Assembly (NCBI GenBank): GCA_040400005.1
Contig: JBBARC010000012.1
Span: 3,319 to 67,318, forward strand
Direction: 5' to 3'
Origin: JBBARC01 sp040400005
GTDB lineage: Bacteria; Pseudomonadota; Alphaproteobacteria; Acetobacterales; Acetobacteraceae
DNA length: 64,000 bases
Both the position numbers and the translations under genes were made by a program. The notes beneath the pieces were generated by a model. That model had not been told where the DNA came from and searched no databases. It saw only the letters and a program-made list of their open reading frames with translations. Positions 16,966-25,192 of the stretch are shown here, in pieces. Numbering within the stretch: position 1 is the stretch's first letter; each line of letters starts with the position of its first letter.

Positions 16966-18597
16966 ATGTCTTCAACGACGCACGATAATAACCACGGACA
17001 TGGACATGACCATGGCCATGACCACGCGCATAATGCGCATCACGATCACAAGCCGGGCTTTGTGCGGCGCTGGCTGTTTTCTACTAACCATAAAGATATC
17101 GGCACGCTGTATCTGATTTTTGCGGTGATGGCGGGTATTGTTGGTGGTGTGCTGTCGCTGATTATGCGCGCGCAGCTGGCCCACCCTGGCAACCATTTGG
17201 TTAGCAGCGGGCAGGAATGGAACACCATTATTACCGCCCACGGGCTGATTATGATCTTCTTCACCGTGATGCCGGCGCTGATCGGCGGGTTTGGTAACTG
17301 GTTTATTCCGTTGATGATCGGCGCGCCGGATATGGCGTTTCCGCGGTTGAACAACATCAGTTTTTGGCTGCTGGTGCCAGCGTTTATGCTGATCATGGCG
17401 GGTTTGCTGATGGGCGAAAGTGGATCGGGGTGGACACTGTATCCGCCGCTTTCTAACGCCACTTACGAAACCGGCATGGGCATGGATTTCACCCTGTTCG
17501 CGCTGCATCTGGCCGGTGTGTCATCCCTGCTGGGGGCGATGAACTTTATCACCACCATCTTTAATATGCGCGCGCCTGGCATGACCATGCACAAGATGCC
17601 GCTGTTTATCTGGGCGATGCTGGTGACTGCGTTTCTGCTGGTGCTGTCGCTGCCAGTGCTGGCTGGCGCCATTACCATGCTGATCTGCGATCGCAATTTC
17701 GGCACCTCGTTTTTCGACCCGCAAGGCGGCGGTGACCCGGTGCTGTGGCAGCATCTGTTCTGGTTCTTTGGTCACCCTGAAGTGTACATCATGATTTTGC
17801 CAGGTTTTGGCATTATCAGCCACATCATCTCGACATTTTCGAAAAAGCCGATCTTTGGCTATTTGGGCATGGCTTACGCCATGGTTTCCATCGGCGTGGT
17901 CGGGTTTGTGGTGTGGGCGCACCACATGTTTGTCTCTGGCATGACCGTTGATACGCGCGCTTATTTCATGGCCGCGACGATGGTGATTGCGGTGCCCACC
18001 GGCATTAAAATCTTTAGCTGGATCGCCACCATGTGGGGTGGTTCAATTGAGATGAAGGTGCCCATGCTGTGGGCGATTGGCTTTATCTTTCTGTTCACCG
18101 TAGGTGGGGTTACTGGCGTTGTTCTTTCCAACGCGGGGCTCGATCAGGTGTTGCACAACACCTATTATGTGGTGGCACATTTTCACTATGTGCTGAGCCT
18201 GGGCGCAGTGTTTTCCATCTTTGCCGGCTGGTATTACTGGATTGGCAAAATGAGCGGCCACGAATACCCCGAATTTTGGGGCAAGGTGCATTTTTGGGTG
18301 ACGTTCGTTGGGGTTAACCTGACCTTCTTCCCGATGCATTTTTTGGGGGCCGCCGGCATGCCGCGGCGTTACCCCGACTATCCCGATGCTTTTGCTGGCT
18401 GGAACTGGGTGGCGACCATGGGGTCGTACATCGGCGGGTTTTCGGTGCTGATCTTTCTGTATGTGGTGTATCGCACGTTTACCTCTAAAGTGACGCTGGC
18501 CGATAATTACTGGGGCGAAGGCGCCACCACGCTGGAATGGACGGTAGCGTCGCCGCCACCGTTCCACACTTTTGAAGAACTGCCGCGGATCCACTAA
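16966..18597 (+). CDS. ctaD: cytochrome c oxidase subunit I with His-rich N-terminus
   Basis: A 543-residue heme-copper oxidase subunit I with 12 transmembrane helices. Diagnostic stretches are [23 protein letters not shown] (low-spin heme), [17 protein letters not shown] (CuB His and cross-linked Tyr), [11 protein letters not shown] (two further CuB His) and [12 protein letters not shown]. It is aa3-type subunit I, reducing O2 and pumping protons. The first 30 residues hold 11 histidines ([11 protein letters not shown] region), an unusual cytoplasmic extension that may bind copper or other metals. It starts 4 bases after ctaC and overlaps ctaB by one base. Confidence 0.96.
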   Translation: MSSTTHDNNHGHGHDHGHDHAHNAHHDHKPGFVRRWLFSTNHKDIGTLYLIFAVMAGIVGGVLSLIMRAQLAHPGNHLVSSGQEWNTIITAHGLIMIFFTVMPALIGGFGNWFIPLMIGAPDMAFPRLNNISFWLLVPAFMLIMAGLLMGESGSGWTLYPPLSNATYETGMGMDFTLFALHLAGVSSLLGAMNFITTIFNMRAPGMTMHKMPLFIWAMLVTAFLLVLSLPVLAGAITMLICDRNFGTSFFDPQGGGDPVLWQHLFWFFGHPEVYIMILPGFGIISHIISTFSKKPIFGYLGMAYAMVSIGVVGFVVWAHHMFVSGMTVDTRAYFMAATMVIAVPTGIKIFSWIATMWGGSIEMKVPMLWAIGFIFLFTVGGVTGVVLSNAGLDQVLHNTYYVVAHFHYVLSLGAVFSIFAGWYYWIGKMSGHEYPEFWGKVHFWVTFVGVNLTFFPMHFLGAAGMPRRYPDYPDAFAGWNWVATMGSYIGGFSVLIFLYVVYRTFTSKVTLADNYWGEGATTLEWTVASPPPFHTFEELPRIH

Positions 18598-19547
18598 TGG
18601 CGGTTGAGGTGCGCACAATGGAGGCCGGTGTTTTCCCGCCGGTGGTGGGCCAAGTGGGCGAGGGTGAGTGGCGCGATTTTGTCGCGTTGCTCAAACCGCG
18701 CGTGGTGTCGCTGGTGGTGTTTACTGGCGCCATCGGCGTGTTGATTGCGCCCGGCCACATCAACCCCATTGTGGCGTTCATCGCTATTTTGTGCATCGCC
18801 ATTGGCGCTGGCGCTGCGGGCTGCCTCAACATGTGGTGGGAACGCGATATCGATGCAAAAATGCATCGCACCGCATCGCGGCCCATTCCGCAGGGGCGCA
18901 TAGACCCCAATCAGGCGCTGGGGTTTGGCGTGCTGCTGGCGGCGATGTCGGTTATTTTACTGGCCCTGGCGACCAATGTGGTGGCGGCAGGCCTGCTGAT
19001 CGCATCGATTTTGTTTTACGTGGTGATCTACACCATGTGGCTAAAACGGCGGACTGCGCAAAACATTGTGATCGGTGGTGCGGCCGGGGCCTTTCCGGTG
19101 CTGATCGGCTGGGCGGCGGTTACCGGCAGTGTGGCACCCTTGCCGATTTTGCTGTTCGCCCTGGTGTTCGCCTGGACCCCGCCACATTTTTGGGCGCTGT
19201 CGCTGTATGCCTGCCAGGATTACGCCCGCGCTGGCGTGCCGATGCTGCCGGTTGTGGCCGGCGCCCGCAGCACGCGGCGCCATGTGTTTGGCTACACGCT
19301 GTTGCTGGGTGTGGTGGCGGTGCTGCCGTGGGCGCTGGGCTTGGCAGGTGCGATTTATGGCGTGACTGCGGCGGTGATGAGCGCTGGATTTTTGCTGTGC
19401 AGCGCCCGCGTGGTGCTGGATCGCACCGATAGCGCCGGCGTGAGTTTAACCAATGATGCCGCGGCCCGCGCGGCATTTCGTTTTTCGCTGGTGTATCTGG
19501 CGGTGCTGTTTGTGGCGATTGGGATTGACCGGGTGGTGGCACGATGA
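18597..19547 (+). CDS. ctaB: protoheme IX farnesyltransferase (heme O synthase)
   Basis: A 316-residue UbiA-family prenyltransferase with about nine transmembrane helices. The first Asp-rich motif is NMWWERDIDAKMHRTASRP and the second region is YTMWLKRRTAQNIVIGG. It farnesylates heme B to heme O, the precursor of heme A for the oxidase encoded by the neighbouring genes. It shares one base with the ctaD stop and overlaps the next small gene by four bases, so translation is coupled. The N-terminus is about 25 residues longer than some homologues. Confidence 0.94.
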   Translation: MAVEVRTMEAGVFPPVVGQVGEGEWRDFVALLKPRVVSLVVFTGAIGVLIAPGHINPIVAFIAILCIAIGAGAAGCLNMWWERDIDAKMHRTASRPIPQGRIDPNQALGFGVLLAAMSVILLALATNVVAAGLLIASILFYVVIYTMWLKRRTAQNIVIGGAAGAFPVLIGWAAVTGSVAPLPILLFALVFAWTPPHFWALSLYACQDYARAGVPMLPVVAGARSTRRHVFGYTLLLGVVAVLPWALGLAGAIYGVTAAVMSAGFLLCSARVVLDRTDSAGVSLTNDAAARAAFRFSLVYLAVLFVAIGIDRVVAR

Positions 19548-19696
19548 GCGATTTTCCGCCGCGGCCGGATGCGGTTGCCGCCCTAGAAATGCGCCGGCGC
19601 CAGCGTGGCCGTAATGTTGCTTTGCTGGTGGCGTTGGGTGGCTTGGCTGCCCTGTTTTTTGCCCTGACTATTGTTAAGATGGGACATCTGGGGTGA
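19544..19696 (+). CDS. small CoxF-like membrane protein of the oxidase operon
   Basis: A 50-residue protein (MSDFPPRPDAVAALEMRRRQ ...) with a cytoplasmic arginine-rich segment and one transmembrane helix (VALLVALGGLAALFFALTIV) ending MGHLG. Small proteins of this design sit between ctaB and ctaG/ctaE in many alphaproteobacteria and are called CoxF; their role in oxidase assembly is unclear. Its ATG overlaps the ctaB stop as ATGA, which supports a real translated gene even though it is short. In the usual order cox11 (ctaG) would follow; here a T-tract repeat and coxC follow instead. Confidence 0.7.
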   Translation: MSDFPPRPDAVAALEMRRRQRGRNVALLVALGGLAALFFALTIVKMGHLG

Positions 19697-19728
19697 CCTG
19701 ACCGGGGCATCCCAAGCTATAAAATACC

Positions 19729-19793
19729 GGCCCGCCTTTTTTGGCCCGCCTTTTTTGGCCCGCCTTTTTTGACCAGCCTTTTTGACCCGCCTT
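19729..19793. repeat. 14-bp T-tract tandem repeat before coxC
   Basis: Three identical units of GGCCCGCCTTTTTT are followed by two shorter degenerate units (GACCAGCCTTTTT and GACCCGCCTT). They end 17 bases before the coxC start at 19811. The gap between the CoxF-like gene and coxC is otherwise empty and is where cox11 would normally lie. Confidence 0.85.
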
Positions 19794-19810
19794 GTGAACG
19801 GACCCCGCGC

Positions 19811-20680
19811 ATGGACACTGCTTCTCACGCCGCTCATCTGCCAACCTCGTCGGGGCTGAAACAGCCATACCATTTGGTCGATCCCAGCCCGTGGCCGATT
19901 ATCGGTGCGGCGGGTGCCGGCCTGCTGCTGACCGGCATTGTGTTTGCCGCCCACACCGGCAACTACCTGGTGCTGCTGCTGGGCTTGGCCATCACCGTGG
20001 GCGTTGCCTTCATGTGGTGGCGCGAGGTTTTGAAGGAAAGCCGCACGCCGGGCATGCATTCGCCAGTGGTGCGCTTAGGCCTGCGCTATGGCGTTATGCT
20101 GTTCATCTCGTCAGAAGTGATGTTTTTCGTTGGTTTCTTCTGGGCTTTTTTCCATTTTGCGCTGTTCCCCGAACATGTGCTGAGCGCCGATACCGCCACC
20201 CACGCGCTAAACGCGGTGTGGCCGCCGGCCGGTATTCATACCTTTGATCCGTTCAAGATCCCGGTGCTGAACACCATGATCCTGCTGCTATCGGGCTGCA
20301 CGGTAACCTGGGCGCACCACGCGCTGCTGGAAAATGATCGGGCAACCACGGTGAAGGCGTTGGGCATTACGGTGCTGCTGGGCATGTCGTTCACCGTGCT
20401 GCAGGCATTTGAATATTCGGAAGCGCCGTTTCACTTTGCCGGCGGCGGCATCTACCCGGCAGTGTTTTTTCTCGCCACCGGCTTTCACGGTTTTCACGTG
20501 ATCATTGGCACCACGTTTTTGGCGGTGTGCTGGTTTCGCGCGCGCGCCGATCAGTTTTCGCCAGAACGCCATTTTGGCTTTGAAGCGGCCGCTTGGTACT
20601 GGCATTTCGTTGACGTGGTGTGGCTGTTTCTGTTCATCTTTATCTATATCTGGGGCGCCGGGCCGCCGCCTGTGGGATAG
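19811..20680 (+). CDS. ctaE: cytochrome c oxidase subunit III
   Basis: A 289-residue subunit III with seven predicted helices. Family stretches include PYHLVDPSPWPIIGA, SEVMFFVGFFWAFFHFALFP, YSEAPFHFAGGGIYPAVFF and FEAAAWYWHFVDVVWLFLF. It stabilises the proton-pumping core and takes up oxygen and protons. The open frame begins at 19769 inside the T-tract repeat, but MDTASHAAHLPTSSGLKQPY at 19811 is the better start. It belongs to the ctaCDB operon although a 114-base gap separates it from the CoxF-like gene. Confidence 0.94.
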   Translation: MDTASHAAHLPTSSGLKQPYHLVDPSPWPIIGAAGAGLLLTGIVFAAHTGNYLVLLLGLAITVGVAFMWWREVLKESRTPGMHSPVVRLGLRYGVMLFISSEVMFFVGFFWAFFHFALFPEHVLSADTATHALNAVWPPAGIHTFDPFKIPVLNTMILLLSGCTVTWAHHALLENDRATTVKALGITVLLGMSFTVLQAFEYSEAPFHFAGGGIYPAVFFLATGFHGFHVIIGTTFLAVCWFRARADQFSPERHFGFEAAAWYWHFVDVVWLFLFIFIYIWGAGPPPVG

Positions 20681-20720
20681 TGTTGGTGGCTAACCGGCCA
20701 GCGTTGCCCAGGTTTTTATC

Positions 20721-21074
20721 ATGAGTAACGCGGGGCCGGTTTTTCCCTGGGGTGCGGTGTTTGCCGGGCGTTGCCCCGCTTGTGGGCAGGGCAAATTGTT
20801 TTCCGGGCCCTTGAGTGTGGTGCCTGCTTGCACGGAATGCGGGGCGGATTTTCGCGCATCTGAACTGGGTGATGGGTTTACCGTGCCGGTGTTGCTGGTG
20901 CTGGGTGCTGTGGTGGTAAGCAGTGCGGCTTATGTGGATACGGCGTACCAGCCGCCCTTGTGGGTGCACGCGCTGATCTGGCCGCCGGTGGTGGCGCTGC
21001 TGGCGATTGGCATTACGCGGGTGATAAAAGCGTTTTTGGTGGTGCAGAACTGGCGCTTGCGGCAGGGGCAATGA
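20721..21074 (+). CDS. DUF983 family protein with two CxxC motifs
   Basis: A 117-residue protein with a zinc-ribbon-like N-terminal part (GRCPACGQGKLF and PACTECGADF, four cysteines) and two C-terminal transmembrane helices (VPVLLVLGAVVVSSAAYV and ALIWPPVVALLAIGI). DUF983 proteins are almost always encoded between coxC and SURF1 in alphaproteobacteria and are thought to help oxidase assembly, perhaps by metal handling, but this is not proven. Its stop overlaps the SURF1 start (ATGA), so the two are translationally coupled. Confidence 0.85.
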   Translation: MSNAGPVFPWGAVFAGRCPACGQGKLFSGPLSVVPACTECGADFRASELGDGFTVPVLLVLGAVVVSSAAYVDTAYQPPLWVHALIWPPVVALLAIGITRVIKAFLVVQNWRLRQGQ

Positions 21075-21790
21075 GGGTAAACTCGCCGCGGCGGCGGTTG
21101 CTGGTGCCGTGTGCGCTGACCGCTGCCATGCTGGTGGTGCTGTGTGGTTTGGGCAGTTGGCAGGTGCGCCGGCTTGCGTGGAAAAATGCCGTTTTGGCGC
21201 ACATCGCGCAGGCCGAGGCCAATGCGCCTGTGCCATTGGCGGGCGCAACCCCTGCACAATTTACCAAAATACAGGTCAGCGGCCATTGGCGCGCCGATGC
21301 GCTTGCCCATTACGGTGCGGCCCTGGGCGGCAACCTGAATAACCCGGTGATGGGTGCCGATGCGTTGCAGGTGCTGGATCGCGATGATGGCCCGGCGGTG
21401 CTGGTGGATCGTGGCTGGGTGCCGACCGATCCCGCCCCATTGCCCGATCGCGGTGCCGCCAGTGTTACCGGCTATGTGCGGGCGCGTGAAATATCAGGGT
21501 TTTTATCGGCGCCCGATGATGTGCCGGGGCGGCATTTTTATGCGCTGGATGCGGTGAAAATTGGGGCCGCGGTGGGCGGCGCGCCGGTGGTACCGTTCAC
21601 CGTGGTGGCGGTGGGGCCACCGCCGGTTTGTGCCATTGGCCGATCCTGCCCGGTGCCGGTGGAAAATTTGCCACGGCCGGCGAATAATCATTTACAATAT
21701 GCGATCACCTGGTACGGCCTAGCGTTGACCCTGCTTTGTGTGTTTGGGGTTTGGTTGCGCGGGGAATTTCGTGCTCGCCCGCCAGCTTGA
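21071..21790 (+). CDS. SURF1 family cytochrome oxidase assembly protein
   Basis: A 239-residue SURF1 protein with N- and C-terminal transmembrane helices. Family motifs are GSWQVRRLAWKNAVLAHI near residues 27-44, DDGPAVLVDRGWVPTD near 103-118 and NNHLQYAITWYGLALTLL near 207-224. SURF1 helps insert heme A into subunit I. The frame extends upstream to 20960 inside DUF983, but the coupled ATG at 21071 is the right start. It closes the recognisable oxidase operon. Confidence 0.9.
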   Translation: MRVNSPRRRLLVPCALTAAMLVVLCGLGSWQVRRLAWKNAVLAHIAQAEANAPVPLAGATPAQFTKIQVSGHWRADALAHYGAALGGNLNNPVMGADALQVLDRDDGPAVLVDRGWVPTDPAPLPDRGAASVTGYVRAREISGFLSAPDDVPGRHFYALDAVKIGAAVGGAPVVPFTVVAVGPPPVCAIGRSCPVPVENLPRPANNHLQYAITWYGLALTLLCVFGVWLRGEFRARPPA

Positions 21791-21815
21791 GTTTCTACAT
21801 TTCGGAGTTTTGTTG

Positions 21816-22331
21816 ATGACCCGTGCCGCCCGATTCCTGGCCCGATCCAGTCTGTTTCGCGCAACCCTGTTTGCGGCGGTGCTGCTGGTGCCGCAAACGC
21901 TGGCACCTTTGGCCTGGGCCGATGCCACCGGGCCGCAGCCGAAATTGCCCACGGTTGCCATCACCATCGTGAGTGCCAGCGGCGCGCGCCACGCCCTGAC
22001 CGTGGAACTAGCGCTGACCGACGCGCAGCAGGAAACCGGCGAGATGGGCCGCCCGGTTATCCCCGAAGATCAGGGCATGTTGTTTGATTGGCACACCCCG
22101 CGGGTGGTGCCGATGTGGATGAAAAACACTATGGCGCCGCTGGACATGCTGTTTATCGATGACACCGGCCACATCATTCACATCGCCGAAAACGCGGTGC
22201 CGTATTCGCTGGCATCGATCGATAGTGGCGGCAAGGTGCGGGCAACGCTTGAAGTGGCCGGCGGGCTTGCGGCAAAATTGGATATTAATGTGGGCGATAC
22301 GGTGGAAGGCGCGATGTTTGCGAAGAAATAG
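21816..22331 (+). CDS. DUF192 family secreted protein
   Basis: A 171-residue protein with a signal peptide (RATLFAAVLLVPQTLAPLAWA, cleavage near AWADA) and one DUF192 domain: GEMGRPVIPEDQGMLFDW, MWMKNTMAPLDMLFID and INVGDTVEGAMF. The family has a small beta fold and no established biochemical role. GGAG at 21804-21807 is a good ribosome binding site for the ATG at 21816; the frame continues upstream inside SURF1 but that part has no family character. It lies 25 bases after SURF1 and may share its transcript. Confidence 0.85.
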   Translation: MTRAARFLARSSLFRATLFAAVLLVPQTLAPLAWADATGPQPKLPTVAITIVSASGARHALTVELALTDAQQETGEMGRPVIPEDQGMLFDWHTPRVVPMWMKNTMAPLDMLFIDDTGHIIHIAENAVPYSLASIDSGGKVRATLEVAGGLAAKLDINVGDTVEGAMFAKK

Positions 22332-22365
22332 GGGGGGCGCTTCTTCGTATCTGAGGGGGGATGTG

Positions 22366-23289
22366 TTATTCGGCAGCGATGCGTTCCGCCGTTTTGCCAA
22401 CTGCCGCATCCCAGCCCGCTTTGTGCAAAAACATCGCAGCCTGCGTCACCGACTGCCGCGCTTCGGGCATAAAGCTTTGTGCCAACTGCCAAGCGTGGCT
22501 TACCACCGGCCAGATTTGCAACTGCGCGTGAACGCCGGCCGCCGTTGCCCGATCGGCCAGGCGGGTTGCGTCATCTCGTAAAATTTCGCGGTCGCCAACG
22601 TGTATCAGCAGCGGCGGAAAACCGCTCATATCGCCATATAGAGGCGACGCCTCTGGCGTGTGCGCATCGGCACCGCCCAAATACAGTGCGGCCCCCTGCT
22701 GCACGCCGGGGCCCCACAGCATGGCTTCACTGCCCTCGTTGGTGCGTATGGTTTCGCCGGTGCCGGCAAGGTCGGTCCAGGGCGAGAATAAGGCAGCCCC
22801 GGCCGGCAGGGCCACGCCACGCGCGCGCAGGCGCAGCATCAGCGCCAAGCACAAGCCGCCGCCTGCGGATTCGCCGGATATAACAATCGGGCCGTCGGTT
22901 AACCCCAGCAGCGCCCGGTACACCGCCTCGGCATCGTCCACCGCGGCGGGGTACGGGCTTTCCGGCGCCAGGCGGTAATCGGCAGCAAACACCCGAAACC
23001 CGGCCAGCGCATAGGCGCCGGTTACCGGGCGGTGGGTGTGCGGTGAACAGGCGATGTAGCCGCCGCCATGCAAATACAGCAGCGTGCCGCAGGCCGGGGT
23101 ATCGCTTTCCACCCATTCACCAGCAACGCCGCCCACGGTGGCGGCGGTAAACCGCGCCCCCTTTGGTGCCGGGAACGAACCGCCGCTGAGTATGGCGCGC
23201 ACTTTCAAATAATCGGTTTCGGTTTTCATGCGCCGTTTGATCATCAGGCGCGCAACCAGATCGAACAGATGGGCCTGCCAGCTTGCCAT
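22366..23289 (-). CDS. alpha/beta hydrolase, hormone-sensitive-lipase (HSL) family
   Basis: A 307-residue esterase/lipase. The oxyanion motif is LHGGGYIACSPHTH, the nucleophile Ser is in ISGESAGGGLCLAL, the acid Asp is in HVGDREILRDDATR and the His is in PVVSHAWQLAQ. These are complete and in the usual order for the GDSAG-type HSL family. The substrate is unknown. It starts on the stop codon of the upstream SDR gene (TAATG), so the two form an operon. The open frame extends far upstream into the SDR gene, but only the start at 23289 makes sense. Confidence 0.87.
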   Translation of the reverse strand: MASWQAHLFDLVARLMIKRRMKTETDYLKVRAILSGGSFPAPKGARFTAATVGGVAGEWVESDTPACGTLLYLHGGGYIACSPHTHRPVTGAYALAGFRVFAADYRLAPESPYPAAVDDAEAVYRALLGLTDGPIVISGESAGGGLCLALMLRLRARGVALPAGAALFSPWTDLAGTGETIRTNEGSEAMLWGPGVQQGAALYLGGADAHTPEASPLYGDMSGFPPLLIHVGDREILRDDATRLADRATAAGVHAQLQIWPVVSHAWQLAQSFMPEARQSVTQAAMFLHKAGWDAAVGKTAERIAAE

Positions 23290-24146
23290 TATGGTGCCAC
23301 CGGGCCGGGGCTGGACAGTTTGTTTAAACGGCCCATCAGCATTTGCATGCGGCGCCAGTAGGTAACCGGAAACAGCCGCTGAATACGTTCCAGCATGCGG
23401 GCATCGCGCCCGATTAACAGCCGCGGCGCGCGTTTGGCGATGGCGCCAGCGATCAGGCTGGCGGCCTCCGACGGGGGCATCACCAGCGCCGTTTGGGTGG
23501 CCTCCTCCGCCTGCTTGGCCGCCTCGACGGGGTCGATGCCCTGCGGGATGCGCGCGCTGCGGGCAATTTCGGTGCGCACGCCGCCGGGATGCACCACGGT
23601 GAGGGATAAATTGGTGCCGGCCAATTCGTGGCGCAGGGATTCGGAAAAACCGCGCACGCCGAATTTGGCGGCGCAATACGCAGTTTGCCCAGGCGGGGCG
23701 ACGACGCCAAAAATGCTGGAAATGTTCACAATATGGGCGGTGGGTTCCTGGGTCAGGGCAAACATAAAGGCGCGGCACAGGCGCACCGGGCCCCAAAAAT
23801 TAATGTCCATCAGCCAGGCGAAATCTTCCAATGTCGCCTCCATAAATGTGCCGGCCAGCGCCACACCCGCGTTGTTCACCAAAATGGTCACCCGGCCGTG
23901 CACTGCCAGCACCGCGTCCGGCAATGCCGCAATCGCCGCCGCATCGGCGACATCCAGCACGTGTTCGCTAACATTCACCCCGTTCAGGCGGGCGGCCGCC
24001 GCAGTACGGGCCAAACCTTCCGCATTGCGATCACACAGCGCCAAATGGCAGCCCTTGGCGGCAAGATCGGCTGCCAATGCAGCACCTATGCCGCTGGCGG
24101 CACCGGTAATCACCGCAACCCCGCCCTTGATGGGAAAATCCGCCAC
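23289..24146 (-). CDS. short-chain dehydrogenase/reductase
   Basis: A 285-residue classical SDR. The cofactor motif is TGAASGIG, the structural motif is NNAGVAL, the catalytic Ser is in NISSIFG and the catalytic YxxxK is in YCAAKFGVRG. The C-terminal extension (LLIGRDARMLERIQRLFPV) is typical of SDRs fused or linked to lipid metabolism. The start is GTG at 24146 with AAGGGG as ribosome binding site. It is divergent from a TetR gene and shares with it the palindrome at 24216-24231, so that regulator probably controls this operon. Substrate unknown. Confidence 0.87.
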   Translation of the reverse strand: MADFPIKGGVAVITGAASGIGAALAADLAAKGCHLALCDRNAEGLARTAAAARLNGVNVSEHVLDVADAAAIAALPDAVLAVHGRVTILVNNAGVALAGTFMEATLEDFAWLMDINFWGPVRLCRAFMFALTQEPTAHIVNISSIFGVVAPPGQTAYCAAKFGVRGFSESLRHELAGTNLSLTVVHPGGVRTEIARSARIPQGIDPVEAAKQAEEATQTALVMPPSEAASLIAGAIAKRAPRLLIGRDARMLERIQRLFPVTYWRRMQMLMGRLNKLSSPGPVAP

Positions 24147-24215
24147 GCTGTGCCCCTTAAGTGTTTTGCCAAAAGCACAACCCGCGCCCGGGCTTGCTTT
24201 TACTGGGTCGCACCC

Positions 24216-24231
24216 TAAGGTGCGCACCTTA
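24216..24231. promoter_or_regulatory. perfect 16-bp palindrome, probable TetR operator
   Basis: TAAGGTGCGCACCTTA is a perfect palindrome located 70 bases before the SDR start and 26 bases before the tetR start, in the divergent promoter region. Size and symmetry fit a TetR-dimer operator. Confidence 0.6.
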
Positions 24232-24256
24232 ATTAACGCAAGCGGAGATTTTTCTG

Positions 24257-24898
24257 GTGGCAAAGCCGGCCCGCAGTTTGGCACCAAAATTAGTTGGCCG
24301 CGAAAGCCGTGCCGCCGGCAACGCCACGCGTGACCGCGTGCTGGCGGTAGCACTTGATCTGTTCAACGCCCACGGCCCCGATCGCGTCACCACCGCCGAT
24401 ATCGCCGCCGCCGCCGCCATTAACGAAGGCAATCTGTACTACTGGTTCGCCCGCAAAGCCCAAATCGTTGAAGCCATCTTCGTGCAGTTCGAAACCGCCA
24501 TGCTGGAGGTCGCCCACCGCGACCTGGGTGCGCCAAATTTGCGCGAAACCTACGATACCTACCAGCGCGGTTGGTTCGACCTGACCCGCGAATACCGCTT
24601 CTTCTACCGCGATGGTATGGCCCTGCGCGCCATGGTGCCGGAATTGAAAAGCCGGATCAACGCGCTGAACACCAATGCCCAAAGCGAAGTGCGCCAGGTG
24701 TTCGACGTGATGCGCAGCAATGGCCTAATGCGCGCAACCGATGACGACCTCGCAGCCCTCATCGCCAACCTATGGATCGTCTCCGGCTACTGGATGGATT
24801 TTTACGCCCTCCGCCACGATGGCGCCGTCATCGAAGCCGAAGCTTTGGCCTGGGGCGCCCGCCAAGTAGAAAGCCTCGTCCGGCCTTATCTCGTTTGA
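24257..24898 (+). CDS. TetR/AcrR family transcriptional regulator
   Basis: A 213-residue TetR-type repressor. The N-terminal helix-turn-helix is visible in FNAHGPDRVTTADIAAAAAI followed by NEGNLYYWFARKAQIVEAIF, residues about 37-75. The C-terminal ligand domain (TYQRGWFDLTREYRFFYRDG ...) resembles the family that senses acyl or hydrophobic compounds. The start is GTG at 24257 with GGAG ten bases upstream. It is divergent from the SDR/hydrolase operon and likely represses it and itself through the palindrome at 24216-24231. Confidence 0.86.
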   Translation: MAKPARSLAPKLVGRESRAAGNATRDRVLAVALDLFNAHGPDRVTTADIAAAAAINEGNLYYWFARKAQIVEAIFVQFETAMLEVAHRDLGAPNLRETYDTYQRGWFDLTREYRFFYRDGMALRAMVPELKSRINALNTNAQSEVRQVFDVMRSNGLMRATDDDLAALIANLWIVSGYWMDFYALRHDGAVIEAEALAWGARQVESLVRPYLV

Positions 24899-24900
24899 GA

Positions 24901-25122
24901 GTGTGGGGTTGGGGAAAGGAAGGCGAGGGGCTTTGCCCCTTCGATCCCCATTAAAGGCAAGCCTTTAAAATCCTTTAGCTTTGGGGCGGGGGGAAGGGGC
25001 CAGCACGGGGGTTGTAACGCCATTGTCGGCCCCTTCCCCCCGCCCCAAAGCTAGGGTTCTAAGGGTTTGCCCTTAGCGGGATCGAAGGGCAGAGCCCTCG
25101 CCTTTCTTCCTCAACCCCACAC
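24901..25122. repeat. large imperfect inverted repeat, about 220 bp
   Basis: The left end GTGTGGGGTTGGGG pairs with the right end CTCAACCCCACAC. Inner segments such as GGCGAGGGGCTTTGCCCCTT and GGGCAGAGCCCTCGCC also pair, as do GCTTTGGGGCGGGGGGAAGG and CCTTCCCCCCGCCCCAAAGC, around a 30-base centre. It fills the gap between convergent tetR and amtB and contains no convincing coding sequence. It is unrelated in sequence to the AT-rich TIR-hairpin elements. Confidence 0.85.
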
Positions 25123-25136
25123 CCCCAAACGCGAAA

Positions 25137-25160
25137 GGCCGGGTGCTTTCGCACCCGGCC
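25137..25160 (-). terminator. Rho-independent terminator of glnK-amtB
   Basis: Read on the minus strand, GGCCGGGTGC-GAAA-GCACCCGGCC is a perfect 10-bp GC-rich stem with a GNRA tetraloop, followed by TTTCGCGTTT. It lies 33 bases after the amtB stop. Confidence 0.7.
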
Positions 25161-25192
25161 CCGCCGCAAGCCCGCAGCGTGAGGTTAAGGGT

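Noticed and set aside
20960..21070. Long N-terminal extension of SURF1
   Set aside because: The upstream part lies inside DUF983 in another frame; the coupled ATG at 21071 gives the normal family start.
23290..23796. N-terminal extension or fusion of the alpha/beta hydrolase
   Set aside because: The extra 169 codons are antisense-free but overlap the SDR coding sequence in another frame and have no domain character.
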